A stretch of DNA of 64,000 bases from Piper betle (Eukaryota > Streptophyta > Magnoliopsida > Piperales > Piperaceae): positions 95,001 through 159,000 of the forward strand of contig JAURVB010012696.1 of NCBI GenBank assembly GCA_033002965.1, given 5' to 3'. Shown piece after piece: positions 1 to 13,676 of this stretch. The notes under the pieces were generated by a model that was given only the letters and a program-made list of their open reading frames with translations, made no database searches and was not told where the DNA came from. Made by a program: the position numbers and the translations under genes. Position 1 is the stretch's first letter. Each line of letters starts with the position of its first letter.

Positions 1-2658
1 AAAGTCGACTCAGGGTTTGCAAGACCTACATATATTATATGAAAAACGTCAATAACGAGTGTTACTAGTTCGAAAAATAACTAATCTAATCGGGCAAATG
101 AATATTCCATTACTCACGAAAACTTATGGAACTTCAAGAATGCCTCACACTAGGTTTAAGCAAGTGTTGGTTCGCATGCATGGCTCAAAATCATATTCAT
201 ACATACAACGCTTACGACCTCACATCATTCATATCACCCACCATGGTACTCGAGTGGCAAAAGGAACAATTAAGTTAGTGTCACAAATTTCAGAAATGTG
301 TCACATTATGCAGTACCATTATACACCGCACTGCCTCCTAGTTTGAAGGAGTATTAGTGTGGACCATACATATCTCCGTACCACTCATTCTCTTATTCAT
401 AAAATCTGTAAAAATGCACGTACTATATAATAGGCTTAGGGAAGATGCTTATATTATAAATTTCTAAAGCTTCAGTTCGAAAACTAACAAGGGATCTCAT
501 CCTTGTAGTTTTATTAAACATACATAGAAAACATAGCTACATATAAAATGCCACCGATGTCATCCTACATATAAAATATGATTAAACTTGACATGCAAGG
601 AGTCAAGCAGATAGGGAGAGTCTTAAAGACATATGGTTCAAGCTCCAAGCATATCTGCACATCTACGACGAGCTTGGACTCCGGAACCTACATCGGAACC
701 CACAACTAAGTAAAATACTAACATCCCTATGTGATGCATGCTTGTGGTATGTGCTCATATCATCAATACATCCTAATAAAAAGACTATACTAAATAAACA
801 TACCACTATACACACAACACATAAATCGAGACATAATAAAGAGAATAACTAATAACAAATAATAAATAAATACATACATACAATCATTAATAAATAGATA
901 GATAATAAATACATAAAAACAATCAATACTCTAATCATAAAATAATAATATCGTATACTATATATGTAAATGGCTAAACACGAGTAAATATAATATATAC
1001 TCCTGTTAGTAATCATATAAACAAATAACTAAATAAATACATAATCATTCTATAAATAAATAAATATTTAATTTTAATTAAACATGAATAATAGTAATAA
1101 ATAAATAAATATGCAATTTAGTAAACATAAAAAGACTAACATTAATAAGTAAATATAATATTAATAATAACAAATAATTATGTAAACATACATCAATATG
1201 ATAAACATATAAATAAAAATAAATAAATAATAATGAATAAATAAATAAATAAATAAAGAAAAACACTTATCACATCAAATTATGCTAAATAATGTGAATA
1301 TGTATATAAACTAATGTAAGGGTTTTCGAATTATTAAAAATGGTCTAAAATAGGCTGAATGGATCAAACTAAGCTCAAGCAGACTGAATGAAATGGGCTG
1401 AACCAACCCGGTCTAGGTTAACTTGAAAATGGGTTGGGTTGGCTGGGCAGACCTGAACTGGATAGGCGGACTCGAACATGGGCTGGCGGGCTGGTGGACA
1501 CGGTCGGGGGGCGGGTGGATGCGGACATGAGCGAGACGCGGGTAATCGGGCCGGACCGGGGTGGCGGTGGCCGTCGCTGGAATACACCCACGGCGGCGCG
1601 GCAGAGGCTGCTATCGATCGTAATTGAAACAGGGGAGGACAGGGATCACGATGGTGGTGGCGGTCAGGCAGAGTTTGGCCACTGGCTAGCCGGAAAACAG
1701 TCGAGAAGAGGGCAGTGTTGCCACTGGGTGCGGCGTCGTCACCGGCGGCAGTGGACACTGTTGGTCCTAAATCGTAGATCTTGACGAGGGGAAGCCATTA
1801 GGGTGGTTGGCTTCGTCAGAGGACACTTGCTGGCACAGGAAAATGGCCCGAACGGGTGGCAGCGGTGGCAAAAACTGACCGGAGAAACATGTTTGCCGGC
1901 AGCGGCGCCGGTGACGATCGTGGGTATGGACTGATAGCCGGCCGCATGGTGTTCACCGTCGTACCAATCCGGTGGCCGGGGGCGAGGCAAAGATTCGCCG
2001 GCGGAGAGTCGAAGTGTTGGCTGTGTAATGGTGGAAATTTTCCAAAATCGTGGAACCTCTAGAAATCAATGGGTGAGGATAAGGCTGAGTGTATGACTCT
2101 GATCTTGCCACGTGGCTTGATCGGGACGTCTGACAACTTGTCGCCTAGTGAGCCCCACCTAGGGGTATATGCAAGATACATATGGACGAAAAGCTCAAAT
2201 CGAGACCGGCCAAAGTCAAAATTGACTCGAGTCATAAAATTGACTCTATAGGTAGGAATCGGGGCAAGAAGGTTAAATTAGGCTCGAACCCTGAACTAAA
2301 TCAAGCTGGGCCCATAGGGGCACAATTAAGTGATCCAAAAATTCCTATGCTACATGCAAATGAAATACCCAAAAATCCCAAACAGACGTTAAATGCTACA
2401 ACGATCTAGATATAGGCATAAAATCCTAGCTAATATATACAAACAAATCTGTATACCTCAGTATACACTGATAACTCATGATCTTATTATCTACATGTCA
2501 GGCATACTCAGCCACTATAACATGCTCATACGGCCATCTGGCCTATACTAATAATCTGAAAACTAGTCTGGCTCGCGTTCGCTAGAACTGAGTCGAGATT
2601 GCCCAAACTCGACAAAACTAAAATCGGGTAAAACCCTAAGTTAAAACTGGGTGTATAA
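1..2658 (-). repeat. Family X long LTR, left end outside window
   Basis: Read on the minus strand this matches, in the same order, the family X LTR seen complete at 56491-59710: start near 2658, then a GC-rich block (about 1430-2000), then an AT-rich block of TTTA-type repeats (about 775-1320), then the AGTAACACTCGTTA-like segment at 1-60. The last ~250 bases of the LTR lie outside the window. Small open frames in the GC-rich block occur on both strands and are broken in other copies, so I do not call a gene. The element class (LTR) is inferred from copies that have target-site duplications. Confidence 0.75.
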
Positions 2659-3268
2659 ACCGCACTAGTACTCCTTAAAATCGAGGTAGTGCGGTGTATG
2701 AGGGTACCGTGTAATGTTGCACATTTACGGAATTCGTGACACTAACTTAACTGTTCCTTTTTCCACTTGAGTACCATAATGGGTGTAATATGGAGGACGC
2801 CTTGCATAAGCATTGTATGTATAAATATGAATATTAGTCGTTTATGCGAGCCGACACTTGTTTAAGTATGTTTGCTTATCACCTAGTGTGAGGAAATTCT
2901 AAAGTTTCTTAAGTTTTCGTAGGTAATGGAATACGTATTTGCTAGTTTGTACTAGTTATTTTTTGAACCAGTAATACTCGTTACTAACATTTTTCATATT
3001 ATATATGTAAGTCTTGCAATCCTAAGTCGACTTTGGTGGGAGGATAGCTAAATAATACACACATATGAGCTTACTACAGTTATTTTTTCTTACTTTTATT
3101 TATACTTGATGTGTTTTGATGTATATTTAACAGTATCTTTCATTCTCATGATACTAAGAAGATTGTTTCGATCTATTTAATTGGACCAATAATAATTTTA
3201 AATATGATTTGACCCAATCGTAACATTTTTGAATCGGCTCTTAGGTGAACCGAAATTGGGGTGTTACA
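2659..3268 (+). repeat. Family X LTR 3' end, opposite orientation
   Basis: This segment aligns in order with 59093-59710, the last ~610 bases of the complete X LTR, and ends in GGGGTGTTACA like the other X LTR ends. It abuts the start of a minus-strand X LTR at about 2658, giving a head-to-head junction. The simplest reading is that a minus-strand X LTR inserted into a plus-strand X LTR; the left half of the interrupted copy would lie outside the window. Confidence 0.7.
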
Positions 3269-3704
3269 CTAAAGACAGAGAAAATAGGTAAAAATTCTTT
3301 TTACTCAAACATGGTACTTGATCAATTGATATGTTCTAGGGATTAAGTGTGACGAAATTATGCAGTAATGGGTAGTTTGTTATCTAGAGTTTGTATGCCT
3401 CTTTTATGTTTGGTTACATCATATTAGTTCTTAAACTTGTAGACAAAAAATTGCCACACATAACAGCCAGAATATTGCAATCAGAATATGCAAGCCCGTA
3501 AAAGGAAGATTCAGGAGAGACACTAAGGCAGTAAGTGGAGAAAATATAAATCCTTTTAAGAAGGCAAACAAACTACAGTGCACATCTAAGTAACACAGCT
3601 TTAAGACTATAAATCAAAACAGGTGTTACCGATATATTTAGAGAAAAATGTGCAAATCTTCCAAATGCTACATAGCCACAATTTAAGAAAAAAAAGTAGA
3701 AGAA
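3269..3704. other. Unassigned low-copy-looking sequence
   Basis: AT-rich sequence between the X LTR end and the copia-like solo LTR. It has no long open frame and I found no second copy of it in the window. It may be part of the same non-repetitive block that continues at 4504. Confidence 0.4.
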
Positions 3705-4503
3705 TGTTGGGGTCCCTCATCATACGATGGATGTGAGAAGACATATAATGACATGGGGAATCGTAAAGACATGGAGTTATTCCAAGAGGTACGAGGAATT
3801 CAAGAAGAATTGCTGAAGACGATGAGTATTTAGTATTTTGGCTCTTGGTATTTACGAGGCTGGTTTTCTTTTCCTATATATATAGTTGTATTGTGAGAGA
3901 ATAGAATAGGAGAGAGTACAACAGAACTGAGTGTATCATTGTGTGCTTCACTGTGAGGGTTTTACAGTGAGGCTCTCTCTCTCTCTCTTAGAGGAGGGAG
4001 AGCCTCTCCTCATGGTAGCCTCTCCTCATGGTAGCCTCTCCTCATGGTACTTACTTTGTCCGATGTGTGTATCGGTGTCCTAACTGGAGTGTGTTTCAGT
4101 TAGAGGTTGGTGTTCCTAATTGGAGTGTGTTCCAGTTAGAGGTTGGTATTCCTAATTGGAGTGTGTTCCAGTTAGAGGTTGCGGTTACAGATCTAGACAG
4201 GGTCACCATTGGTGGTGCATGTGAGAGAAGAAAGAGAAATTGTTCGTTGTGAGGAGAAGACATGAGTTTGGGTTCTTCGACAAGACCAACTGTAGTTTAT
4301 TTCTTATCCTTCTCTACCTTTTGTCTATGATTTGTAATTGGGAGTAATTTTACTCATCTCATATTTTTTGGTTGTGGTTTTATTTCAATTTGAAAGTTTC
4401 CACTTTAAATTTGTGTGTCATATATCTTTTATCCTGTATTGGTTTGCCTTGTCAAAACACCACAACATGGTGTTTGGGGATTTTGGTTGTTAAAATCCCA
4501 ACA
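3705..4503 (+). mobile_element. Copia-like solo LTR (799 bp)
   Basis: The segment begins TGTTGGGGTCCC and ends AAAATCCCAACA, so it has TG...CA ends with a 7-base terminal inverted repeat (TGTTGGG/CCCAACA). It is flanked by a perfect 5-base duplication AAGAA at 3700-3704 and 4504-4508. A TATATATATAG box lies near 3875, followed by a CT-rich run, which suggests a plus-strand promoter. No internal retrotransposon sequence is present, so this is a solo LTR left by recombination. The ends and length fit Ty1/copia LTRs. A 16-base unit (4001-4048) and a 36-base unit (about 4081-4181) are each present about three times. Confidence 0.85.
4001..4181. repeat. Two short tandem repeats inside the copia-like LTR
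   Basis: A 16-base unit (AGCCTCTCCTCATGGT) is repeated three times at 4001-4048. A 36-base unit beginning TAACTGGAGTGTGTTTCAGT or close variants starts at 4081, 4117 and 4153. Because 36 is a multiple of three, the second repeat gives a repetitive open frame on the plus strand. I take that as a by-product of the duplication, not as a gene. Confidence 0.85.
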
Positions 4504-7500
4504 AAGAAGCCTTGTTACCTTGTTATTCGGATTAAGAAATTGGATTTAGTGACAGAAAGACAACAAGTTATTTGATAATTGAAGTACAATTTACACAGCA
4601 TGACATAATGAGTGATCTAGAAACCAGCAGACTATATCTCTCACCAACGCTATAGTCAGCAATCATTAATAAGCATCGACAAAGAAATATCATGTTCAGG
4701 AATAAGAAATGGCGTTAAGCCAGACCAATTGAGTTTTAAAAACTAAATCGTGAACCTTCTTTAATATCTATTAAAATTTGTAGCATGCCTCAAAAACGAC
4801 CACTATACAGCTTGGACATATACATATCATCGTGAAAAAGAATTTGAATTTTCCACATTAGTAAAAGGAGGCATACAACATTAGAGATATGAACAATTTC
4901 TGTCATCCCTTACACGCAAACAACAGACAGAGCAGCGCCCATCTGTTGCCGGACAACCTTGATCACAATGCTTCCCGCAACAGTAAATAAAGAATGGGAT
5001 TGTATTTCTTTGAATCTTAAATTGTATCCAGGAAGGAAAACTGGAGTATGATCAAGAATTGAGTGTTTGCAGTCTAAAGATTATATTCCCAAGCAATATG
5101 GTGTCCTCTTAACCGCCCTTCACCTTTCTACAAAATCAAAGTAATGAATCTGAAACATGAACAAGTTTTCTCTTCTTTGCAAAAGTTATGCTTTTTAATA
5201 AGATGAGTGAGGTTTTTATGAAACAGACCCACAATGAAGCATACCCCCTTCATCAAAAAAGTTATACGGAGAAAAAATTGTTTGAAGGTCACTCTTGTTC
5301 ACGACACAACTAACCTACAAACTTGAAGACTTGGAAAATAAACTAAAAAGGCAAGATGGAACATGAAACAAGCTACATACTTTATTGAGTTTGAGTACCA
5401 TATTTGTTTAAAGCGTGCTTCTCTTTTCAAATAATCCATATACCAAATAAGGTTAATTCAAAGATAATCCGGTTCAATCAAAGAAAACAAGGGACCTTTG
5501 AAAGGTTTTAACATGACTTGAACCTTGCTATATCAATTTGCAGGCTTAGAAAATCAAAATCGAAAAGTCAGCTTGAATATGAAGAAAGCTGGCAAACAAT
5601 CATCATAATGAGAAAGAATTAGCATAAGCATTATTCTATTCCAGACAGCAAATAAAAACAAATAAAAATTTTCATCAGGAAAATAACGAAAATTTGTGCA
5701 AATAAAACAAATATTTTTTATAAAATAATAAATTATTGCTTAAAAACCTGGTGGAAATATTCAGTGAAAAGAGAATGCCATATAAAAAAATTGATTCAAA
5801 AGTCTGAAGTAAACGTTTAGAATGCATAAAATAAGTAAAAAGCTTAAGCAAATTCAATTAAAAATTGAAGTCAAATTAATATATAAAAAATACATAAAAA
5901 ACATAATTAATTTGTGGACAATCTTTGCAAGTCGGGGTGCATTGTTGAAAATAATAAAATTATAATAGGGCATTTGTCTGGGTTGTTTCGTGCCCATTAA
6001 TTGCGAAAATATAAATGGTAACAATAACGGATAAAAAGGTATTTGGTAAAACATTTATAAAATATAAAATTTTTACACCATAATGTTGTTTGTTGTTGAT
6101 GTCCATCTTTTGCATTATCTTAAATCTTCGTGTGGGCTTAATCCTATAAATTTATCACACTAAAATAACCGCTTAAGCAATGTAACAATAATTTTCGTGT
6201 GTGTTTAATTTTAAAACATGTGCACAATATGATCTTAAGTAATTTCACAATGAAATTAATTAAATTAATAAATAATGAAAAATCTAACAAATAAAAAAAT
6301 ATTAGTTGCATAGTTGGGTTTGGTCATGTTGACATCTCAATTCACTACGTTGAAGCCAACCAAATTTGTTATCTTTTAAGTGAAAAATCTCAATTCACTT
6401 CAGCTATCTAACCGTTGGATTACCAATTAATTTTCTAATCAGATTAGATTATTCTAATAATAATTTCGATATTGCTCTACTATGTAGTGGGGCAGGATAT
6501 CTCAAGCTTAGGTCCCTAAATTATAACGACCGCTCTTTTTCGTACTTAATTGATTGGAAGGACGACCAATTTCATAATATAATAAATGGCTAAATGATTA
6601 AAAATAGTTCCAATAGTGTGTACCAAATGAAACAGGACACTGTCAATATCCATATGATATACTAATAATGAGTTCATATCGATATAATAATATATCCATA
6701 CCAGATCAGCAACCTAATAGAAGTCTTCACATCAAATAATCCTTATTACATGAAAATATAAAGCAACTAATATAGAAATAAAAATAATCATAATACTGAT
6801 CATACATCCCTTCGCTCCAAATCTTGACTTGTTAACTTGTCTACAAAAATAAACTTTATCCACTCACCATTAGGTAACTAGTACTAAGCCATCTACTCAC
6901 ATATGTAGTAAACAATAGTAGGAAAATTCAGATATACTGAATAAACATCGATAAAAGTAATTAACAACATAAAAATCCACATTTCCATCATGTACACCTA
7001 TACATATATTCAATATAAATCATAAATATAGACAAGTATAAATATGACTCAATCAACATCTAAAATCACCACATTAAATTAATTATTCATCTAATTAATC
7101 TAATTTCACCTTAGATTAGAGTTTAATTACCCTTTATTAGCTTTTAGTCCTTCATCATTTATACTTCTAGGATTTACTAACCTTTGTATTAACTTCATCC
7201 CTTTATTAAAAAATAAATGAGAGGAAACACTTTGTAGTGATTGTGTCACACTTAGTTGTCCCAATTTTACACTTTTGTAGTGTATTTAGCATCATCTTTC
7301 ATGAATTAATTACTAATTTAATGACATATACCACACACATCATCCATTCATCTTTTTACAACGATAAAAGAAGAGAAAACAATCATTATCATTAACCTTG
7401 TTTATATAATACTATATTGTTCATTGATCATGAGCTAATTTGAATGATATAATGTTTTACACATCGATCATGAGCATATTTCTAAGTTTGCTTGTCAACC

Positions 7501-8916
7501 CTTGGGTTTTGCATGATGATGTCGGTCACGTAACCCTCGACATAAGCCCCCACTTGGTACCCATCAGTTTAACTGATTTATCTTTTATTACAAGTTAAGC
7601 CTAGGCCCCACCATTCCTTTGACTTCACATTATGAAAATATCAAAATCATGTGTTTTAGTTTTCATTTTACTTCTCAATCATATTACCTAACAACTATTA
7701 GGTTTCATAGTCATTGATAACCGCAAAATCACGATTCGACTAAACCATTTTAATCACAAAGTATACAACATGAGGATCACAAAACTCCCCAAATAACAAC
7801 ATGAGATCAATAGCCTCCTGAGCTAAAAAATATCTTAGTTATCTCCTCTTAGTATGAGCAATGAAACGCCCCCTAAACATCACTACCCGACTAGTTAATT
7901 GTGTATGCATGCAAGATATGTCATGACCATATATGATTCACCACTCAACCAAAACGTTAAACATCATCACAACATGTATTTAGCATCATATTAAAGTCAT
8001 ACAATCTTCAAACAATCATATATAAAGCAAACACGAAGAATAAATTTCAATTAAACATTAATTTATAAAAATCTGGACAAGTGTTCCAACACTGAGATCT
8101 TGGCCTACAAGTGCCATGAGGCTGGGTTATATTTCTGAAATTTTTTAACGAACACTGCGGCGCCAAAATCCCAGCTTTGGAGTGCCACAACATTGGATTT
8201 TCTTCTTGTTTTCTTATTTTGTCAGTGTAGTGGTGTTGGTAGCGGATGCTATGGTGCTGCGTATAGTAATAGGTTTTCCCCCGACTTTTATGATTTTGTT
8301 TAAGGGCTAAACGAATTTGAAACTTCATGAAATTTTTACCACAACTTCCTATCATGTAATATGACATTCATCTAGAAAGTATTTTTAGCTTTTATGGCCT
8401 GCAAAGGTTTTTTCCATTAAAGCATAATTAAGTTAAAAAATTCTTTAAAATCTACCTCGGGCTTTGTAATAAGCTATTCAATCAAGTTCCAAACATGATG
8501 AAACTTCATACACCTATTATTTACATGAAAACTAAGAGTTTATAATATTTCTTGACAAATAAGATTTGGTTCTTCCATGGTTTCTATTTAACTTATGCTT
8601 TCACACGTCAAAACAATACAAAAATGGTATCGACATTGCTTAACCCTACCGCCTTCATCATAATTACGTTCATGGTCCCGATTATGATATACATGCATCA
8701 AATAATCATATAAACAATGAAAAATCATTATTACATACGTTCATACATTATTCACAAAAAGGCACATTATGGCCAATGATGCATGAATTAACTATGTTAA
8801 AGTTGAATTACCAACCTCTTCTTTTATAGTTTTTGATTGGGAATGACTGACTAATAACCACAAAATACGATGAAGAATAATGTTTTAAGAAGGGAGGAAG
8901 AAAAGTACTACATTCA
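4504..8916. other. AT-rich stretch, no established gene
   Basis: About 4.4 kb with no match to the repeat families elsewhere in the window. Open frames are short and lack recognisable domains. Two small exon-like blocks on the minus strand near 5074-5314 are listed separately. The stretch at about 7490-8480 has a CG-containing, pyrimidine-rich texture that could be an old LTR or untranslated leader, but I cannot name it. This is the most likely place in the window for low-copy host DNA. Confidence 0.4.
5074..5314 (-). other. Two candidate terminal exons of an unidentified gene
   Basis: On the minus strand, 5314-5225 is open for 30 codons after a TTTGTAG acceptor-like site and ends before GTTTCA. 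The second block, 5127-5074, follows TTTTGTAG and is open for 17 codons to a TAG stop. The two blocks join in phase if both splice sites are used. The translations (for example LRGHHIAWEYNL at the end) look like ordinary protein, but I do not recognise a family. The donor GTTTCA is poor and no upstream exons could be found, so this may be a gene relic or chance. Confidence 0.2.
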
Positions 8917-10994
8917 CCCTTGACATCGGAGCCCACTGCTAACTAAAATACTAATGTCTCTATATGATGCATGTTCATGGTGCACGCTCATATCATCAAC
9001 ACATTCTAATAAAAAAATGACTCCATAAAATAAACATACCACTAAACACATAACACGTAGATCAAGATATAATAAAGAAAATAACAAATAAAAAATAATA
9101 AATAAATAAATACATACAATCATGAATAAATAAATAGATGATAAATACATAAAAACAATCAATACTCTGATTATAAAATAATAATATCATATACTATATA
9201 CGTAAATGGCTAAAGACAGAGTAAATATTATATATACTCGTGTTTGTAATCAAATAAACATTTAAATAATTAAATAATTAATTAATTAATTAAACATAGT
9301 CATTATTACAAAATACATAATTAAATACAATTAAATAATAACATACACGTACGAACAAATAAATAAAATAAATACATATACAATTGAGTAAACATAATAA
9401 GACTAATATTCATAAGTAAATATAATATTAATAATATCAAACAATCATGTAAACATTCATCATATATGATACACATATAAATAAAAATAAATAAATAAAA
9501 ATAAATAAATAAATAATAAAGAATAAATAAATAAATAAAGAAAAATTATCATACATCCAATTATGTTAAATCATGTAAATATTCATCTAAACTAATATAT
9601 GGGTTCTCCAATTATCAAAAATGGTCGAGAAACGACCAAAAACAGATTGAAACTAAGCCGAACCGGATCGATCAGAGCTAAAGTAGGCCAAACCGAGTGG
9701 AACCAACTCGGTCTGGGTTAACTAAGAAACTTGGCTGAGTTGACCGGGTGGACATGCACTCGATCATGGTAGGCGGACTTGGACTTGGGTTGGCGGGCTG
9801 ATGAACACGACTTGTGTAGCAGACGCGTACACGGGTAGGCGGACCATGAACAGGTCAAATAGGTCAACAGGGGCTGCAGTGCCTGACACCGGAAAACGGC
9901 CACGACAATGCGGCAGAGGCTTCTGTCGGTCGCGATCGAAAGAGGGGAGGTCGGGGGAATGTGATGGAGGTGACAATCAGAGGATTCTAACAGTTGGTCG
10001 TCCAGAAAATGGCAAGAAAAGGAGCGAATTGCCTCCGGCAGCGGTCGCGGTGGCCGTGATGGTTGTGGGTGACCTCAAAATGTAGATCTCGAGGGGGGTG
10101 GGGGGTAAGCCATCGGGGTGTCGGCTTCCTTGTAGGGCACTCATCGGTGCGGCACCAAAAAATGGCCTGAAAGGTTGGCAGCGGCAAACAACGAGTCCGA
10201 AAACATCGCCGCTGGAAGCTAATCAGTGGTTCCAGTGTCAATAATGGGTACGGACTAGTAGCCGACCACTAGATGGTTATGGCCATACCGATGCGGTGGC
10301 CCGAGGAGGGAGGGGTCACGCTGCCGGCAAACCTAAGTCGCGGCGGCATAATAGTGAAAAATTTCAAAATCATGGAAACATTGAAAATCAATGGGTGAAG
10401 ATAAAGCTGAGTGAATGGCTTAGATCTTGCGTCGTGGAAATTCCAAAAACATGTGGCCTAGTGGGGCCCACCTATGGGTACACATACTATACATATGGAC
10501 AGAAAGTTCGGATCGAGACTATCTAAAATTGAAACTGACTCGAGTCCTAAAATTGACTCTATAGGCAGGAATTGAGGCAAGAAGGTTAAATAAGCCACAA
10601 AGCCTCAACTCAATCAAGTTGGGCCCATAGGGGCACAATCAAGTGATCCGAAATTCCTATGTTACATGCAAATGAAATAGCCAAAAAATCCCAAACGGAT
10701 ACTAAATGCTGCAATGACTTAGATCTAGGCCTAAAATCTTGGCTAACTCATAAAAATCATATGTATACCTCATGTATACACTGATAACTCATGCTCTACT
10801 ATATCATATCTAAAACTATCATAAGCATGTCTGGCATACTAAACCTCCATAACATGCTTATATGGCCATCTGGGCCCCATAGTCATATTCTAAAAATTAA
10901 TCTGGCATTAGCTTGCTCGAACCGACTCAATACTGACCTGAACAGGGAAAAACTAAAATTGGGTAAAACCCTAACCCAAAAATTGGGTTTTACA
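8917..10994 (-). repeat. Family X LTR (3' LTR of minus-strand element), 3' end missing
   Basis: Read on the minus strand it starts at 10994 with TGTAAAACCC and proceeds through the GC-rich block (about 9750-10330) and the AT-rich TTTA block (about 9060-9540). It breaks off at about 8917, in the segment that in 58650-58750 reads GATATGAGCACACACC. The purine tract immediately upstream of its start (10995-11007) identifies it as the 3' LTR of the element whose internal domain is 10995-14859. About 1 kb of the LTR is missing at the left. Confidence 0.75.
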
Positions 10995-11007
10995 ACCTCT
11001 CCTCCTT
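10995..11007 (-). other. Polypurine tract of minus-strand X element
   Basis: Minus-strand AAGGAGGAGAGGT lies directly beside the LTR start at 10994. The same tract (ACGGAGGAGAGGT) precedes the 3' LTR at 56491. It would prime plus-strand DNA synthesis. Confidence 0.75.
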
Positions 11008-13479
11008 ATAAAAATTTCGTCCTCAGATTTTCTTACATGAACTATGATCAGAGGACTCAACTAAAGATGCCATCTTGCTAACAAACTGGTAAGTCCCACT
11101 CGAAAGCTGGCTGTAACACGGTCCAAATGTACCAACATGAATCTACATCTCTGAATGCTGACGAAGCTCACTAGCTCCTTACTAATCTGGCCAGACAGAC
11201 TACACGTGCTCAAATCATCTGAGAAAGCTTCCATACATGCTAGAATCATCTATCTGCACTGACCATCCATGCTCAAATCATCTCGTTGGAATGACCATGC
11301 ATGCTTGAATCGTGTCGCTGGACTGACCATGCATGCTCAAGTCATCTTGCTCGACTAACTCCTAGGATCACTACAAACTATGGAGACTGAAATGCAATAA
11401 CCTCGGCGAGAGAAACCTAAGCTCGCCCCTAAGGGTCTACTGGGTAGTCGAGCAGAGTACTCCAGAGTATGACAGGGTCCTAGTCTGAACTACATCAAGA
11501 AAAACTATTGCGGTGCTAGGTAAGCAGCCTAACATCTACCTATGTCTCCCTGATTCTCATCAATGCGATAGGTCAACTTCATGTACCCTCACGACACTCT
11601 GCTCCTGGTTCTACAGCTATACTAGGGTGTCCTGCGAGCCCTGCTAGTATATAGTGGGCTCTAGTACCAAATAAAAGATATGCGGTATGGCTCATTGTTG
11701 CCAATCTAGGTCAAACACTCAGTCCCAAGTCTAGTATCTCACTCTGTTCCATAATGGAACAAGGATAGCTACTATGACTCTACTGCATACTCTGGCTCTG
11801 GTGGTTATCTATACAATGACTAACTGATGCAATAGGGGGTTCTCTATAATGGAATGATGGTGAGAACACCGTACATGTACAGCGTGTCTCAAAGAGTATG
11901 AAAACATACTCTGCATGGACCTATGGAGTCTGCATCTAGTATGTGGCATGTGTGTTGGTCAATGTCTGCTCATCTCAACCATCTGGTAAACATATAATAA
12001 GACTAGTATATCTAGAAGGGTGAGTGTGGAAATATTCCAGCAAAGGTTTGGTTCTGTTTAACATCTCTGGTCACATGACAAGTGAATGGATCTCTAATGT
12101 AAACCTAGTTACACTGCTCTACGACTATAACTATGAAGTGTCCATCAGGGGTGCTGGGAGAGTGCACTAAGCTGAGAAAATTCTACGAGGTATGTAATGA
12201 GTGTCTCCATCTGAGTCATAGGGGTAATGAAAAAAACATTGTAGAGTATATTGACTGACTCAAAAAAAATATGGGTAGGTCCATAGATATGTCTCCAAGA
12301 TCTTCATGACTGGACTCTGCCATTAGTGGGCAGCCTATGGAACAGCCAATCAACAACAAGTCTAAGAGATGGCTCCTAAATGGCTCTACTTCAATCAACT
12401 AACAATAGGCATGTGCTTCTTGATATCATTTTAGTCACGCACTTCTAAACGGATGGGGTTTAAATGACCCAAAGAACCACTATCTCTCCTTGAGTCGACG
12501 GGGACTCTAATGAGGTTTAACATGTGTCTCATCTGTTCTTCTGTGGTGTGTGACTTGCCGTCCCATACCAATTTGTAGCACTAATCTTGACTCACATGAC
12601 TACTACCGTTGTGGTAGATTCTCAAGCAAAGTTATAAGTCAAATGAGCATACACTTATGTCCCTTTATCTGGTGAGCATGATCCAATTTGACCATCGTTT
12701 CTGTCTGCATCACTTCCACGCTTTGGTGTAGTTGTCTCCTCTAGACTAGTTTGTCATTGGCTACCTGCATTGTAAGTTCTATGTAGTATCACGAAGGTAC
12801 CTCATATACTCGTGGCAAAAGCTAAATCATATGTCTCAAGGTAAGGACCTAATCTTGCTGGCAAAGCACAAATAAAACATTGTCTCCCTAATGGACACTC
12901 CCTCACTAGACCCATCATCTATGCCAAAATTCTAATATGAGTCAAATATCACTCTCTGGCTAGGCCAATCTCTAAATAAGTTAAACTGTGTATCTGATCA
13001 TTTACTAACCATCTGATCTGCGGAACCCTCACTGTGGGTCACATGTATGTTGTTACTCTTACTAAACAATCTGACCACTATGGTCATCCTACCTGGATAT
13101 CATACTGTCCTGTTCTTGTACTTTCCATATACATCCCTAGAACACTCACTAACACTGTCTAATGATCTCCATAAAACCATCACTAAGACTATCTTCCAAT
13201 ACACATCTTACCCAAGGATGTCAGGTCAAGGCAATGGTATGCAAGGTGGCTAGTGAAGTTAATCATGTGCCATCACATCCAAATAATTCTAGTGCACCTA
13301 ACTTTCCTCTGCCTGGATGATGTTAACATAGCTATATCTTGTCCTTAACCTCTGATCACACTCTGCTCCGAAATTATGATATGTGGTCTCTATGCTATGC
13401 TGGGAACATCATCAAGTAGTTTTCCTCCTGTAGGGTGAGGTAACTACTTGTCCCTTACATCCACAATAACTGCTCCACT

Positions 13480-13676
13480 CGGTCGGCGGTAGTGCAATAT
13501 ACGGACGGTAGTTGTGCATCACGAACAGAAGTGGTGCACATTCGGTCAGTGGTAGTGCATCACGGTCTGTGGTTGGGTAACACAGATGGTGGCTGTGCAT
13601 TACAAACGATGGTTGTTCTACTCGGACAGTTGTTGTGCAACTCGAACAGTAGTTGTGAATCACGGACGGCGGTTGT
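13480..13676 (-). repeat. Minisatellite in X internal domain, copy 1
   Basis: Irregular units of roughly 18-20 bases with a core like GGTAGTTGTGCATCACGGAC on the plus strand. The reverse complement of the core appears as minisatellites at the corresponding place in the other two X internal copies (24526-24770 and 53961-54140). Unit number and order differ between copies. It does not encode a consistent frame. Confidence 0.75.

Noticed and set aside
8047..8367. 106-codon minus-strand frame
   Set aside because: No recognisable domain, no splice context and an LTR-like texture around it; probably chance.
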